Assembly (NCBI RefSeq): GCF_963583255.1
Contig: NC_084806.1
Location: forward strand, 25,950,735-26,014,734
Direction: 5' to 3'
Source of the DNA: Pyrus communis
Lineage: Eukaryota > Streptophyta > Magnoliopsida > Rosales > Rosaceae
Length of the DNA stretch: 64,000 nucleotides
Part shown: piece by piece, positions 1-10,327 of the stretch
Layout of the letters: the number at the start of each line of letters is the position of its first letter
Position numbering within the stretch: position 1 is the first letter of the stretch
The notes under the pieces: generated by a model
Database searches by the model: none
The model's input: only the letters and a program-made list of their open reading frames with translations
What the model was told of the DNA's origin: nothing
Made by a program: the position numbers and the translations under genes

Positions 1-1689
1 GCAGAAGAATTAGTTTCTGGGCACGTTGCGTCCAACAAGAATATGGAGGAAACTCAATTAATTTTTAAAACAGATAACATGAAAGCCCAAAAAGAAAACA
101 ACCATAAAGACAATAAATTGTCCATAAGATAGACAGATGACCAAGGAAACTTGCCTTAAGCTGCCTACTGGGTAGATCCTGATAAAACTTATTCCACCTC
201 TGTATCGACCATCCCATATGTGTTAGAATGGCCTCAACCAAAAGTACCTCGCTCAATGCGTCCCCAACAGCCTGGTTAATTAATTCACTAACAGCCAAGA
301 TTCTCAAAGCTGCCTTATGCTGTTCTAAACCTGAAAAGAAACAATCATGTTCTTCATTTAGATAGGTAATGGACAACCATGTCAGCACTAATGTAGTGGA
401 TAAAGATTGCTTTAACCTTTAGCTACATCAGAAAGCTCGGTAGTCCTGGTCTCTAACCATCGTAAGTAATGTTCTGAGAACAAGATGGTGCCATGACCAT
501 TTGCTTCAAAGTAAATCCCGATATCATACTCAGCAGCTTTCTCATGAAGGTATTTCACTCATGTAGGAGTACAAGTGACTTCTAGGCCTAACTGTTTGAG
601 ATAATCCATGGATGCTCCATTTGCAAAAGCTGTTTGTACAATACCAAGGCGACATTGATAATCATTATTTCCATTAACATCTATTTCCTTACTCAAGATA
701 CTTAGTTGCTCCTTGATGAATATAGCAAACAAAGATAAAATCTTGTCCCCATTGTCGAGTTCAATCTTATTACTACTTCCAGATGGCACAATAAAATATA
801 CAAGCCGATCAGCATCACCATCCAAACTAGCACACCTGAAAAGCTAGAACCATCCATACAGTTAGTCCTTGCCTCTGACATCTAATGTAACACTTTAGAT
901 CAATAGTCAAGCATTACTAATTGACCAAATAGAAAATTTAAGTAGTTTGAAACTCCGAAACGATGGTTGGATATTGCACACTAGCATCCTTTGGTACCAA
1001 ACTACTTTTGGGGTAAAAAATATTTAAAAGAAAACCAAACTTGTATCGTAGCCAACAAACGTTTGCATCAATGAAAATATGCATCCATTGTAAGCAATCC
1101 AACAAGTTGTTAAATCAGATCGAAATTCAAGTTTTCCAATAGTAGTATGCTAGTACGACAAACTTTACTAATGTTTTCCAACGTGTTGCAATAAAGCATA
1201 CGATAATAATAACAAATCAACAAGCCACCAAAATTCAGGGTTTCTCCCATCTATCCCATAATCTCATTAACGTAGTATATGTACTTGCATCCATATGTAC
1301 ACAACATAATTTGTCAGGATAATGCAATCATCAGTCATTCTCCAGCAATATCTCTATGATGCAAGCATTTCAAGCAAGTTACTTAAGTAACTGATAATCA
1401 AAATTCATTTCACAATCCACGGATAACTGACCTTATCCCAACATCCTGTGAACCAAAACTACAAGGAAGGACCTTCTCTTTCTGCACATAATCAGCACCA
1501 ACTCCTTCATTCGGTACACCAGCTCCTTCTTTTCCAGAGTTCCGAATCTCAATAACCAAACCAGTCAACATCGTCTTCAAAAGTTCAAGTTTTTCTCCAC
1601 CAACACCATTTGCCCCATCCACAACCAACTTGTCATCCACATCACTGGGATGAGTTCCACTAGGAATCAAATCTACCAAGCACTTAACC

Positions 1690-2348
1690 TGTCACATCCC
1701 GGTTCGGGCCCCCACCACATCCTGGGCTCGACTCCACCGTAGCACGTTATTGTCCGCTTTGGGCCCCGACCACGCCCTCATGGTTTTGTTTATGGGAACT
1801 CACACGAGAACTTCCCAATGGGTCACCCATCCTGGGATTGCTCTTGTGCGAACTCACTTAACTTCAGAGTTTCTACGGAACCCGAAGCCAGTGAGCTCCC
1901 AAAAGGCCTCGTGCTAGGTAGAGATGGGAATATACATATAAGGCTTACAAGATCCACTCCCCTTGGCGATGTGGGATGTAACAATCCACCCCTCTTAGGC
2001 GCCCAACGTCCTCGTCGGCACACCTCCAGCCAGGGATTGGCTCTGATACCAAATTATCACATCCCGCCCCGGGCCCCCACCACATCTCAGGCTCGACTCC
2101 ACCGTAGCACGATATTGTCCGCTTTGGGCCCCGACTATGCCCTCACGGTTTTGTTTCTGGGAACTCACACGAGAACTTCCCAGTGGGTCACCCATCCTGG
2201 GACTGCTCTTGCGCGAACTCGCTTAACTTTAGAGTTCCTACGGAACCCAAAGCCAATGAGCTCCCAAAAGGCCTCATGCTAGGTAGAGATGAGAATATAC
2301 ATATAAGGCTTACAAGATCTACTCCCCTTGGCGATGTGGGACCTAACA
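1690..2348 (-). mobile_element. Cassandra TRIM retrotransposon (copy 1)
   Basis: Non-coding terminal-repeat retrotransposon in miniature, read on the minus strand. LTRs at 2055-2348 (5') and 1690-1983 (3') are 294 bp each. The minus strand of each LTR carries a 5S-rRNA-derived stretch (AAGTTAAG followed by GATGGGTGACCCA), the hallmark of Cassandra. The tRNA-iMet primer site TGGTATCAGAGCC is at 2039-2051 and a purine-rich tract (AAGAGGGGTGG) lies at about 1985-1997. A perfect 5-bp target duplication TAACC flanks it (1685-1689 and 2349-2353). It needs proteins from an autonomous element. ORFs across it are translation artefacts. Confidence 0.93.
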
Positions 2349-2446
2349 TAACCAGCCACTCATGCTAGGTAGAGATGAGAATATACATATAAGGCTTACA
2401 AGATCTACTCCCCTTGGCGATGTGGGACCTAACATAACCAGCCACA
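2275..2446. repeat. 86-bp tandem duplication of Cassandra LTR end plus flank
   Basis: Units 2275-2360 and 2361-2446 are essentially identical. Each contains the last 74 bp of the right Cassandra LTR, the TAACC target duplication and adjacent host sequence, so the duplication happened after the insertion. Confidence 0.9.
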
Positions 2447-3389
2447 CAAAACACTTAATGAAGGCATTCAAACAACAATGAATTTTTTTAAAGATCAAAC
2501 TAACTCATTACACAAAACTCTAGCTCCAACTAACCTAAACGAGCTTGAAAGCTGTGTGAAGTAATTGTTGCCTGATACTTTCAAACCCTTATTTCTAGCA
2601 CGAACCATCCAGTGTAGTTTTGGAGTAGTTAAAATTCCCAATCATGGGCAACCGCTCCAATAATTGAACCGATTCCCTTTAAAGGAACAAATGCTAGGAA
2701 ATGAGGAGCGTAAAACAACTTAGAAACTGCATGGTAAGCAATGGTAAAAGAGAAGATACATGTTTAGCAGCCTCAACCAGAGATTCTCCACTGGGTCTTG
2801 TATCTCTTGCCAACAATATCTCCACGGATTTTGCTCCATCGAGTGTGATTTTTTCATTTTCAACAAACTCAGCTATCAACTGTTCAAGAATTCAATCAGC
2901 CTTGTACACAAATTCACAAGAAGAAAAGAAAGGAGTGAGCGCGCATACACACAGAAAGGCTATATAGAAAAAGAAAAACAAACATGAATAAGCTGTTGGG
3001 GATCAGGAGCATTGGCGAAGGTATCTGTGAATGGCTTCCAGTCTTGAGAAAGCATTCCACCACTCGGGTCAGCAACTTTGACTCCATTATTAGAGACTTT
3101 GTTGTGAGATGTTGTCATCATCAGGCCGATCATTGATTGGGTCTTGAGGGCCCTTAGAGCAGCCAAAATTCCCACCCTGTAAACTGTGGATTGGAGGATT
3201 GAGGCGTCAGCTCTGCCAGCCGTTCCATACGATAGTTTCACACCTGGCGTCAACATCTCAAAATTAACAAACTAGAAACCGAATTCCGCTGAACGGAAAG
3301 GAAAAATGCGAGAGAGAGAAATGTGGACCTTGTGGAGGCGGGAAGCGAGATGAGGAGCTGAGGAGGAGTGAACGTTGGTCTTCATTCAT

Positions 3390-3860
3390 GGTTTGTTAAT
3401 CCTGATTGAAACTAACATTAAATTTACCCAAAAATAATAACTATCTAGATAGAACAAAACCCAATTCATTAGTTTTCACAAATTACTGAATCCATATCAC
3501 TTTACAACAATGATTCCATGCAATTCTAATATGTAGAGAAATGCACAAAATCGGATTACAATCAAATGCTTACCTGCACCTGCAGTATCAACAAACTCTC
3601 TAATTTTGCTTTTATAAAAAAGTAAGTATAAAAAAAATAAAAAAATAAAAATTGAGCTTAAAATGATATTTGGTAAATACTTAAAACAGCTTATTTTCAC
3701 TTTTTTTTGTGAAAAAAAACTGAAAACGTAAAGTAGTTTTCAGCTTATTCTCACTGCACAGCAACATTTTTTTTCAAAGTATAGCAATGCCAAACCAGCC
3801 TTTAAATGACCAATGGCATTTCCGTAATTTCGTGCATTTTCAAGCCCAATAATATTCCCT
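3390..3860. other. Intergenic AT-rich interval, head-to-head promoters
   Basis: No gene is seen between the divergent pseudogene start (3389) and the small plus-strand gene. About 3590-3810 contains A/T homopolymers and segments resembling the AAAACAGCTTATTTTCAC-type ends of plant MITEs, but I cannot define the termini or a target duplication. Confidence 0.4.
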
Positions 3861-3989
3861 TTGTTCTTGCAAAACCTACCTATGTGGATGGATATGCCGC
3901 CAACGTTCCCAAGCAAGGCATCAGAAACTCCATTTTACCTCACAATTCACAACAAGACGAGCAGCAGCGTCGAAGTCCAAGGGGGAGCG

Positions 3990-4277
3990 ATGGGTCTGCT
4001 CTCGTGGTGGAAAGGGGATGAGTCTAAACCCCAAACCAAGACCAGCCCGGATCCGAAACCGGCCGAGCCTGCTCCCGGCATGAACGGCGCCGTTGAGGTG
4101 CCTCGACCCCCCGCCGCCGCCAACATCACTGTCTTCGAGTTCGGATCAGTCGCGGCTTCGGCCGATAAGGTCACTCTCGCCGGGTACTGTCCGGTCTCCG
4201 AAGACCTGGAGCCCTGCCGCTGGGAGATCCTCCCCGCTAGTGGCTCAGACGCGCCGCAGTTTCGAGTGGTCTTCTAA
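3990..4277 (+). CDS. Small conserved plant protein of unknown function, 95 aa
   Basis: A single-exon reading frame of 95 codons starting MGLLSWWKG and ending PQFRVVF. The N-terminal third (residues 10-40) is a low-complexity Pro/Ala/Lys linker; residues 42-95 are compact, with the segments NITVFEFGSVAA, LAGYCPVSEDLEPCRWEI and two cysteines. The frame is open upstream to 3861, but the ATG at 3990 is preferred because the MGLLSWW start and GC-rich codons begin there and the upstream part is composition-neutral. GC content is clearly higher than in its surroundings, typical of a real plant exon. I believe similar proteins exist across flowering plants but I do not know a function. There is no signal peptide or convincing membrane segment. 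It may share a bidirectional promoter with the adjacent mutase remnant. Confidence 0.7.
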   Translation: MGLLSWWKGDESKPQTKTSPDPKPAEPAPGMNGAVEVPRPPAAANITVFEFGSVAASADKVTLAGYCPVSEDLEPCRWEILPASGSDAPQFRVVF

Positions 4278-4566
4278 GCACTCACCGTTGTGTCTCTGTG
4301 CGTGTGAGCAGTTAATCATTGTATGTTCATACTCAGTAGAGTAATTTTCAGCTATGAATGATATGATCAGGATTTCAGTTGAGGTTTTGTTGTAGACAAT
4401 TTCAAGTTTTTGGCTTTGGATTGTGGTCATGGATGGACAATTTAGTTTAAACAACCCAATTATTTACATTTTGCATTCTGATTTTCAAGTTTTGTTTTTA
4501 ATTTTTGCTAACTACTCGTTGTAAAATGTTGTTCTTAATGGCTGGGTAGGATTGACCTTACATTTA

Positions 4567-4852
4567 GGTACCGTTTGGTACTTAGGATGGAACGGAATAG
4601 AGTGGGACAAGGCGTTCCGTCCCACGTTTGGTGCGCCTAAAACGGGTAGAACGAGCTGTTCCACGGGACGAGTTTTGGGTGAATTTTCGTTCCACCTCAG
4701 CCCCTGGAACGACTCGTTCTACATCCATGGAACACAAAATTATAACCTCTCTGTCTCCTTCTTCTTCCTCCTTGTTTCCGTCCGAGGGCATTTTTGCTCC
4801 CGCTCCGTTCCATCCTGTCCCGTCCCGTCCCGTCTGCATACTAAACAATACC
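4567..4852. mobile_element. Harbinger/Tourist-like MITE
   Basis: The left end GGTACCGTTTGGTAC and the right end (reverse complement AGGTATTGTTTAGTATG) form imperfect terminal inverted repeats, flanked by TTA on both sides (4564-4566, 4853-4855), the 3-bp target typical of PIF/Harbinger. The interior is rich in CCGTCCC and GTTCC motifs and has no coding capacity. Confidence 0.6.
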
Positions 4853-4855
4853 TTA

Positions 4856-5516
4856 GGGCATGTTTGGTAGGCCGGTTGGGACACGTTGTAATGAGTTCAG
4901 CTTCTTGTTTGTTGTGTCAAAATATGAATGAATATGGTTGAACAAGATAAGTTATAGATTCATATTAGGAGGTTGTATAGCCTATTTTTATACACAAGTT
5001 ACAAATTTTGTCTATAAATCGCCAACACAAACATATCTCTAAGGTCCAATCTCACCTAACCCACCAACGAGGCCTTTAAGACCTATTTGGTTGGCCAGTT
5101 GGGATAAGTTGTGAGTAATTAAAATGGAATTAAATGTAATATGTTGTTTGTTGTGTCAAAATGTGAGAGGACATGACTGGATAAGATGAGTTATAAATCA
5201 ACAAAATAGTGAGTTATCTAATTTCTGCAGATATACAGATTACAAATCTTGTCTTACAAGACGTAATTAATCTTTGACAATCTAATCCCAAAGCCCATCT
5301 CTTCCAACCCACCAAATGAGCCCTTATAGCCGGTAGAAATTCACTTTTGTAGTCTTCTAAAATATTGGGTTACATTAGGTTCTGCATTTAGACACTCCTC
5401 TTCAAAATTGCTTTGTATATAAGAAAATAAGAGTGTGTTTGGTATCGTCTTGCAAAACTATTGTTCATTTTATTGATACAAAACAATTCTAAAATGCTTT
5501 TGGTATGTTGTTTTAA
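4856..5516. repeat. Left part of a dispersed AT-rich repeat family
   Basis: Segments such as AACCCACCAAATGAGCC, TAGAAATTCACTTTG and ATGCTTTTGGTATGTTG recur at about 19130-19440, 20084-20475 and 20497-20940. The copy here stops at 5516 and resumes at 18909, showing that everything between was inserted into it. No coding capacity. Confidence 0.75.
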
Positions 5517-5572
5517 GGGAAAACGAATGGAAACATCCAAAAAAGTTTCCTTTTAATCGTCAGGACAAAAGT
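5508..5572. mobile_element. Left half of a Mutator-type MITE with 9-bp target duplication
   Basis: TTGTTTTAA (5508-5516) is repeated at 18909-18917. The following sequence, GGGAAAACGAATGG... to GGACAAAAG, closely resembles the first half of the intact MITE at 61036-61188. The match fades after about 5570, where pararetrovirus-like sequence begins. Confidence 0.6.
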
Positions 5573-5639
5573 TTTCAAAAATGCCAATGTTACCCTTCAA
5601 ATATCTATGCAAAAATAGCCCAGTATTCAGCAAAGTTCA

Positions 5640-6480
5640 CGTGGTCTTCATTAAAGAATACGTCCAAAAGAAGAGAAAGAATGATTGTCACTTTCATATA
5701 ACATTTGAATGCAAAAGAGAAGGTGGCAAACATTGCAGTAGCCAAGTCAACATGGATTCACATGACCTTCATTAAAGCAAAGACAAGTCAGACAGCTTTC
5801 AGAAACAATGGTGACAGCTTTCAGCAACAATGTACTGTCACTATTCAAAAAATTATAAATAGTTGAAAAGTTATTTTGTCTTTTAGGAATTAGGTTTTTT
5901 ATGTAAGGGAGTTTTTCCTCCCATGTAGAACACACGAAAACAACACACGGAAAACACCTCAACATCTAAACCCCTCAAAACCAAACACACCATACTTCAA
6001 TCCTCATACACTAAAGCATCTGAAACCTTCCTAGCATCCTTTGTAAACGCTTATTTGTAAACATTCTATATATCAATAAAAGTTCAAGTATACATATTCA
6101 AGTAATCTCCAAGTCTTAAGTAAGTATTCTTTTTTTTCTTTAGTGTGTTTGTTTAAATAGACTTCTAGTCTAAAATAGGGAAACACTATTGTAGTTATAT
6201 TATTACCTGTTAAACTGACGATCATGCTTTGTTCGAGCACTCTGTTATAGTTGAATGCTTGCCATACAAAAACTGGACACTAACCAAGGTGCCTCTGAGT
6301 TCTTCGTACCTCTGAGTTCAGCCGTTAAGGCCTTATACTTGCATTGTGAGTGGTCGTCATGCTAAAACATGTCGAGTTCCATGTGCAAGGTTTTATGTCT
6401 AGTTGTTATAATGGTCATCCAACTATTTAACCAGGTCTGCTGTACGAATTTGGTATCAGAACCAAGTTTAACATTTTAAT
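5640..6480 (+). promoter_or_regulatory. Pararetroviral promoter, polyadenylation signal, leader and primer-binding site
   Basis: A TATA-like TATAAAT is at 5854-5860. Just upstream are tandem copies of GACAGCTTTCAG(A/C)AACAATG at 5791 and 5813, and two CTTCATTAAAG motifs near 5647 and 5768. AATAAA is at 6075-6080, about 220 nt past the TATA box, matching the terminally redundant RNA layout of caulimovirids. TGGTATCAGAACC at 6451-6463 is one base from the usual tRNA-iMet primer site. Function is inferred from layout; some of the sequence has mutated. Confidence 0.65.
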
Positions 6481-6722
6481 AGTATAATTATAATAGTAAA
6501 GTACCTTGAGGACGGAAGTCATTAACACAACTGATATCACATTTGTTTAATTTTGTATGAACAACATATATCATTGCCTTTGCAGACCTTGTTAACCATA
6601 ACTACCAGACATTTATTGGGTGTCTAGGAACCCAACTATAAATAACATAAAGTGAAGATAACCCAACTATAACTAGCATACAGAGAAGATTAGCATATAT
6701 ATCCAAAAGAATTAGCAGGACC

Positions 6723-7660
6723 TTGAAGAAGCAGAAGTTTTATCTTGGTTATCTTGAACATCCTTCATTTATTAATAAATATAATAACACAGAAGTACAA
6801 CATAAAATTTTAGAAGCAAAAAGAGCAACAAATCAAACTTTAGAAACACTAAGAGAAGAAATAGAGTTTCTAAGATCAGTTAGCCGTAACTTTAGAAAAA
6901 AGTAGACTGTAGTTTATGATAGATTATCTTAATTTAGAAATTAGTGAACCACAAAAAAGAAAAATAACCTTAGACCAAAATAGTTTAGTTTGTTATTTTC
7001 CATTGAGAAAGCATAATCATATTTTGCATAGTGAAGAAAATCCACAAGCCAACAGTATTGTAGACCTTATTATTAGTCAAGCAGAAAATATAAAATTAGA
7101 AAATAATAAGCATAATCATTTGTTAAACTGGTTGTTAGAGCATTTTCAGAAAAATTCCATAAAAACAATTAGACAAAATTTAGATTATATTACATCTCAG
7201 TTAGAAGATAATAATAAAAATATTCAAACGTTTCCTAGCAAAAGAGAGATAAAAGAGCTTATTAACCTCATAGACAGTAAGCCTAAGTAAGTAGAAATCA
7301 GATCATTAGAAATAGTTGAATAGTTAAAATTAGAAGTTCAAAAAATTCAACTAGTGCAAAAAGAGTTGAGTGAACAAGTAGATAAGTTGCATAATAAAAT
7401 AGATAGATTATTATTTTAATAACCAATTCTAGAACTAGCAGAAAATACATCCAAGCTTTGAAAAAAAATTAGTAAGTTAGACAAAGAATCAGTAGGTTTA
7501 ACAGATTTTTCAACACAAGTAACTAGTAGTAATATTCCCGTTAGGCAAAATAATTTAATTATTCATTTAGTTTTAAGTTTGGCTGACAAATTAGACCAAG
7601 TTGAAGAATAAATAGCAAAAATAAACCAAGTTTTACATAACGCATCTTCATCACTTCCAC
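6723..7660 (+). pseudogene. Endogenous pararetrovirus 5' ORF remnants
   Basis: Two open stretches, 6723-6905 and 6916-7290, are followed by further A-rich sequence broken by stops up to the Cassandra insertion. The first is rich in Glu/Lys/Leu with coiled-coil character, the second in Asn/Ile/Lys. Similar short coiled-coil proteins (virion-associated type) occur upstream of the polyprotein in caulimovirids, but these sequences give no decisive motif. The frame probably continued past the Cassandra insertion point. Confidence 0.5.
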
Positions 7661-8653
7661 TATCACATCCCGGCCCGGGGCGGATCACTTCCCGGGCCCG
7701 CTTCACCACCGTAGCACGATATTGTCCGCTTTGCGCTTACCATTCCCTCACGGTTTTGTTTTTAGGAACTCACGAGCAACTTCTCAGTGGGTCACCCATC
7801 ATGGGATTGCTCTCGCGCGACACTCACTTAACTTCGGAGTTCCAACGGAAACCGAAGCCAGTGAGCTCCCAAAAGACCTCGTGCTAGGTAGGGATAGGAA
7901 TATACATTTAAGGATCACTCCCCTGGGCGATGTGGGATGTCACAATCCACCCCCTTTAAGGGCCCGACGTCCTCGTCGGCACACATGTGACCAGGGTTAA
8001 GCTCTGATACCAAATTGTCACATCCCGGCCCGGGGCGGATCACTTCTCGGGCCCGCTTCACCACTGTAGCACGATATTGTCCGCTTTGGGCTTACCATTC
8101 CCTCACGGTTTTGTTTTTGGGAACTCACGAGCAACTTCCCAGTGGGTCACCCATCATGGGATTGCTCTCGCGCGACACTCGCTTAACTTCAGAGTTCCAA
8201 CGGAACCCGAAGCCAATGAGCTCCCAAAAGGCCTCGTGCTAGGTAGGGATAGGAATATACATTTAAGGATCACTCTCCTGGGCGATGTGGGATGTCACAA
8301 TCCACCCCCCTTAAGGGCTCGACGTCCTCGTCGGCACACATGTGACCAGGGTTAGGCTCTGATACCAATTGTCACATCCCGGCCCTGGCAGGACCACTTC
8401 CCAGGCCTGCTTCACCACCGTAGCACGATATTGTCCGCCTTGGGCTTACCATTCCCTCACGGTTTTGTTTTTGGGAACTCACGAGCAACTTCCTAGTGGG
8501 TCACCCATCATGGGATTGCTCTCGCGCGACACTCGCTTAACTTCGGAGTTCCAACGGAACCCGAAGCCAGTGAGCTCCCAAAAGGCCTCGTGCTAGGTAG
8601 GGATAGGAATATACATTTAAGGATCACTCCCCTGGGCGATGTGGGATGTCACA
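7661..8653 (-). mobile_element. Cassandra TRIM (copy 2), three-LTR form
   Basis: LTRs at 7661-7944, 8016-8299 and 8370-8653 (284 bp each) are separated by two internal regions of about 70 bp, each with a tRNA-iMet primer site (near 8001-8013 and 8355-8367). The 5S-rRNA-derived block is on the minus strand of all three LTRs. The whole array has one TCCAC duplication (7656-7660 and 8654-8658), so it is one insertion event or one later recombined by unequal exchange. It lies inside the pararetrovirus. Confidence 0.93.
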
Positions 8654-10314
8654 TCCACCATCTTTGCTAGAAAAATTAGAAAATTTAATTTTAAGTGCAA
8701 ATAATAACATTAGAAGACCTAAGATAAATCCTTTTGATAATAGAAAATGGAACTCTTTAAAAGAAAAGGAAAAGAAGTAGTTAGAGCAGAAGATATTAAC
8801 CCAAATGAAGAGGAAGCACAAGAAAATATAGAAGAGGATGAGAGTGAGATCGAAAATGAGAGTATTCATATGGCTTTTAATAATTTAGATATTAATTTAG
8901 TTGACCAAAATTTTGATCATATTGTTGTTTATAGATATATTGATTATTTAGATGAAGAACAATACTTAAAAAAATATAAGACACATGATTTAGGACTACA
9001 TAGAATTTCAGATGAAGAGGTGAAAAAAATAATCATAAAGATAGGAGTAGAACATATTTTAGGATCAAAAGAATATAATAATTTATTAGAGTTCAAAGCA
9101 GAATGTAATCCAGCAGAAGAAAGGAATACATCAGGAGTAGAAAATCAAAATCCAAGATATGTAGGTAGAACTGATCAACAATTTTTGAGACAAACAAATG
9201 AACAATATCATGAACAACCAAGAGTAGATTTTGTTGAAGAAAGTATGATAAAGCCACATAGAAAAAAATAGGATTCCATATTTGAAAGAACTAGAACAAA
9301 TTAATATAGCAGGAAATATATTAGGGAAGTGTTATTGGCACTCCAAAAATCTCATTCTACACTCCTCACAAGTGTATTTTTCTTTCCAAATATAGAAAGT
9401 TTGGAGTGTAGAATGAGATTTTTGGAGTGTCAATAACAATTCCCATATATTAAATTTAGATAATGTAGATCCACAAGATTGGGAAAGAACGATTGAGTGA
9501 TGGAAGAAAGATTGCGTATATGCAGCATTAATGTTAGATTTTAGTAATTCACAAAATATGTTAGACTACTTTGAGCATACTTTAGATGGTTTAGTTTTTT
9601 ATTATTTTAAATCATGGAATGTTCAAAATCTAGAATAGCATCAGGTAGCTAAAACACATTTTAATATTGATGATTTTGTTACTTTGATTAAACAAGAACT
9701 TTTAGATCATAATAGGTTAGATGGCAGAAGCGAACAAGAACAAATAAGAGCAATTAGAAATTTAGAACAATTACAAATTGTGATTTACATTATATAGTTG
9801 AGTATACTACAAATTTCTTTAAATATTTAGGAAGAACAAGTAGAATTAGTGATATTAATTTATTAGATACTTATATGACAAAAATAAAATGACCAATAGG
9901 TGAAAAGATTTGGAATGAATTACAAAAACATCCAAAGAAAAATGATATTGCAATAGGACCTAAAATTCAACATATATATGATATACTTAGACAAGAGTAT
10001 AGTCAAATAAAAGCTAAGAAACAAATTAGGAAGTAATTTTATATGAGTTGTCATAAGAAAAATAAGCATAAGAAAATATACAAAAAGAAATATAAGTCAT
10101 ACAAACCACACAAACAACATAATAACTCTAGTATAAAACCTTCAAGAACATACAGGAAGAGAAAATATATTCCAAAACAATTTAGAAAAAGAAGTGGCAA
10201 ACCTTGAATTAGGAAATACAAAGCACCAAAAGATGAGAGCAGTTGTAAATGTTATTCATGTAGAGAAGTTGGACATATTAGACCTAAATGTCCAAAATTT
10301 GGAAAGCAGTAAAG
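8654..10314 (+). pseudogene. Endogenous pararetrovirus coat-like region with CCHC zinc knuckle
   Basis: The open stretch 8747-9271 begins with a highly acidic tract, as in caulimovirid coat precursors. Past a stop, a MITE (9324-9444) and more stops and shifts, a Lys/Tyr/His-rich basic tract leads to a zinc knuckle at 10250-10291 with spacing C-x2-C-x4-H-x4-C. Acidic N-terminus, basic tract and C-terminal knuckle is the usual coat protein order. Not translatable as one protein. Confidence 0.7.
9324..9444. mobile_element. 121-bp MITE inside the pararetrovirus
   Basis: Nearly a perfect hairpin: about 42-bp inverted repeats starting GGGAAGTGTTATTGGCACTCC and its counterpart, joined by a short loop. 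The target duplication ATATATTA is at 9316-9323 and 9445-9452. Ends beginning GGG suggest Mutator type, although the visible duplication is 8 bp, which would suit hAT. Confidence 0.8.
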
Positions 10315-10327
10315 AGAAAAAGTACAT

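Larger units (their letters stand above)
155..3389 (-). pseudogene. Broken phosphoacetylglucosamine mutase gene (AGM1/DRT101-like)
   Basis: The family converts GlcNAc-6-phosphate to GlcNAc-1-phosphate in the cytosolic UDP-GlcNAc pathway. Exons readable on the minus strand: 3329-3389, 2984-3243, 2760-2879, 2535-2676, 1432-1682, 417-835 and 155-330; the 3' exons lie left of the window. Visible motifs are the active-serine loop (TTSHNK, usually TASHN), RDTRPSGES, VDGANGVGG, the metal loop LDGDADRL and FEANGHGT. Damage: one base is missing near 2640 in exon 4, giving an immediate stop; TGA at 559-561 replaces a glycine codon; the phenylalanine usual between GTAG and RAD is absent; joining exon 4 to exon 5 at the visible sites does not keep frame. 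A Cassandra TRIM sits 6 nt upstream of the exon 5 acceptor. The exon 7 donor is AAG|GCAAGT, a GC-AG intron. A functional copy presumably exists elsewhere. Family identity is firm; loss of function is inferred from several independent lesions. Confidence 0.85.

Noticed and set aside
8481..8570. Possible 5S rRNA gene on the minus strand
   Set aside because: Only the 5S-derived part of the Cassandra LTR; it is diverged and lies inside a transposon, so not a genuine 5S gene.
7722..8596. Several 75-92 codon ORFs with near-identical peptides, also at 1818-2368 and 60066-60608
   Set aside because: They are translations of Cassandra LTRs and move with the TRIM; no start context or domain supports coding.
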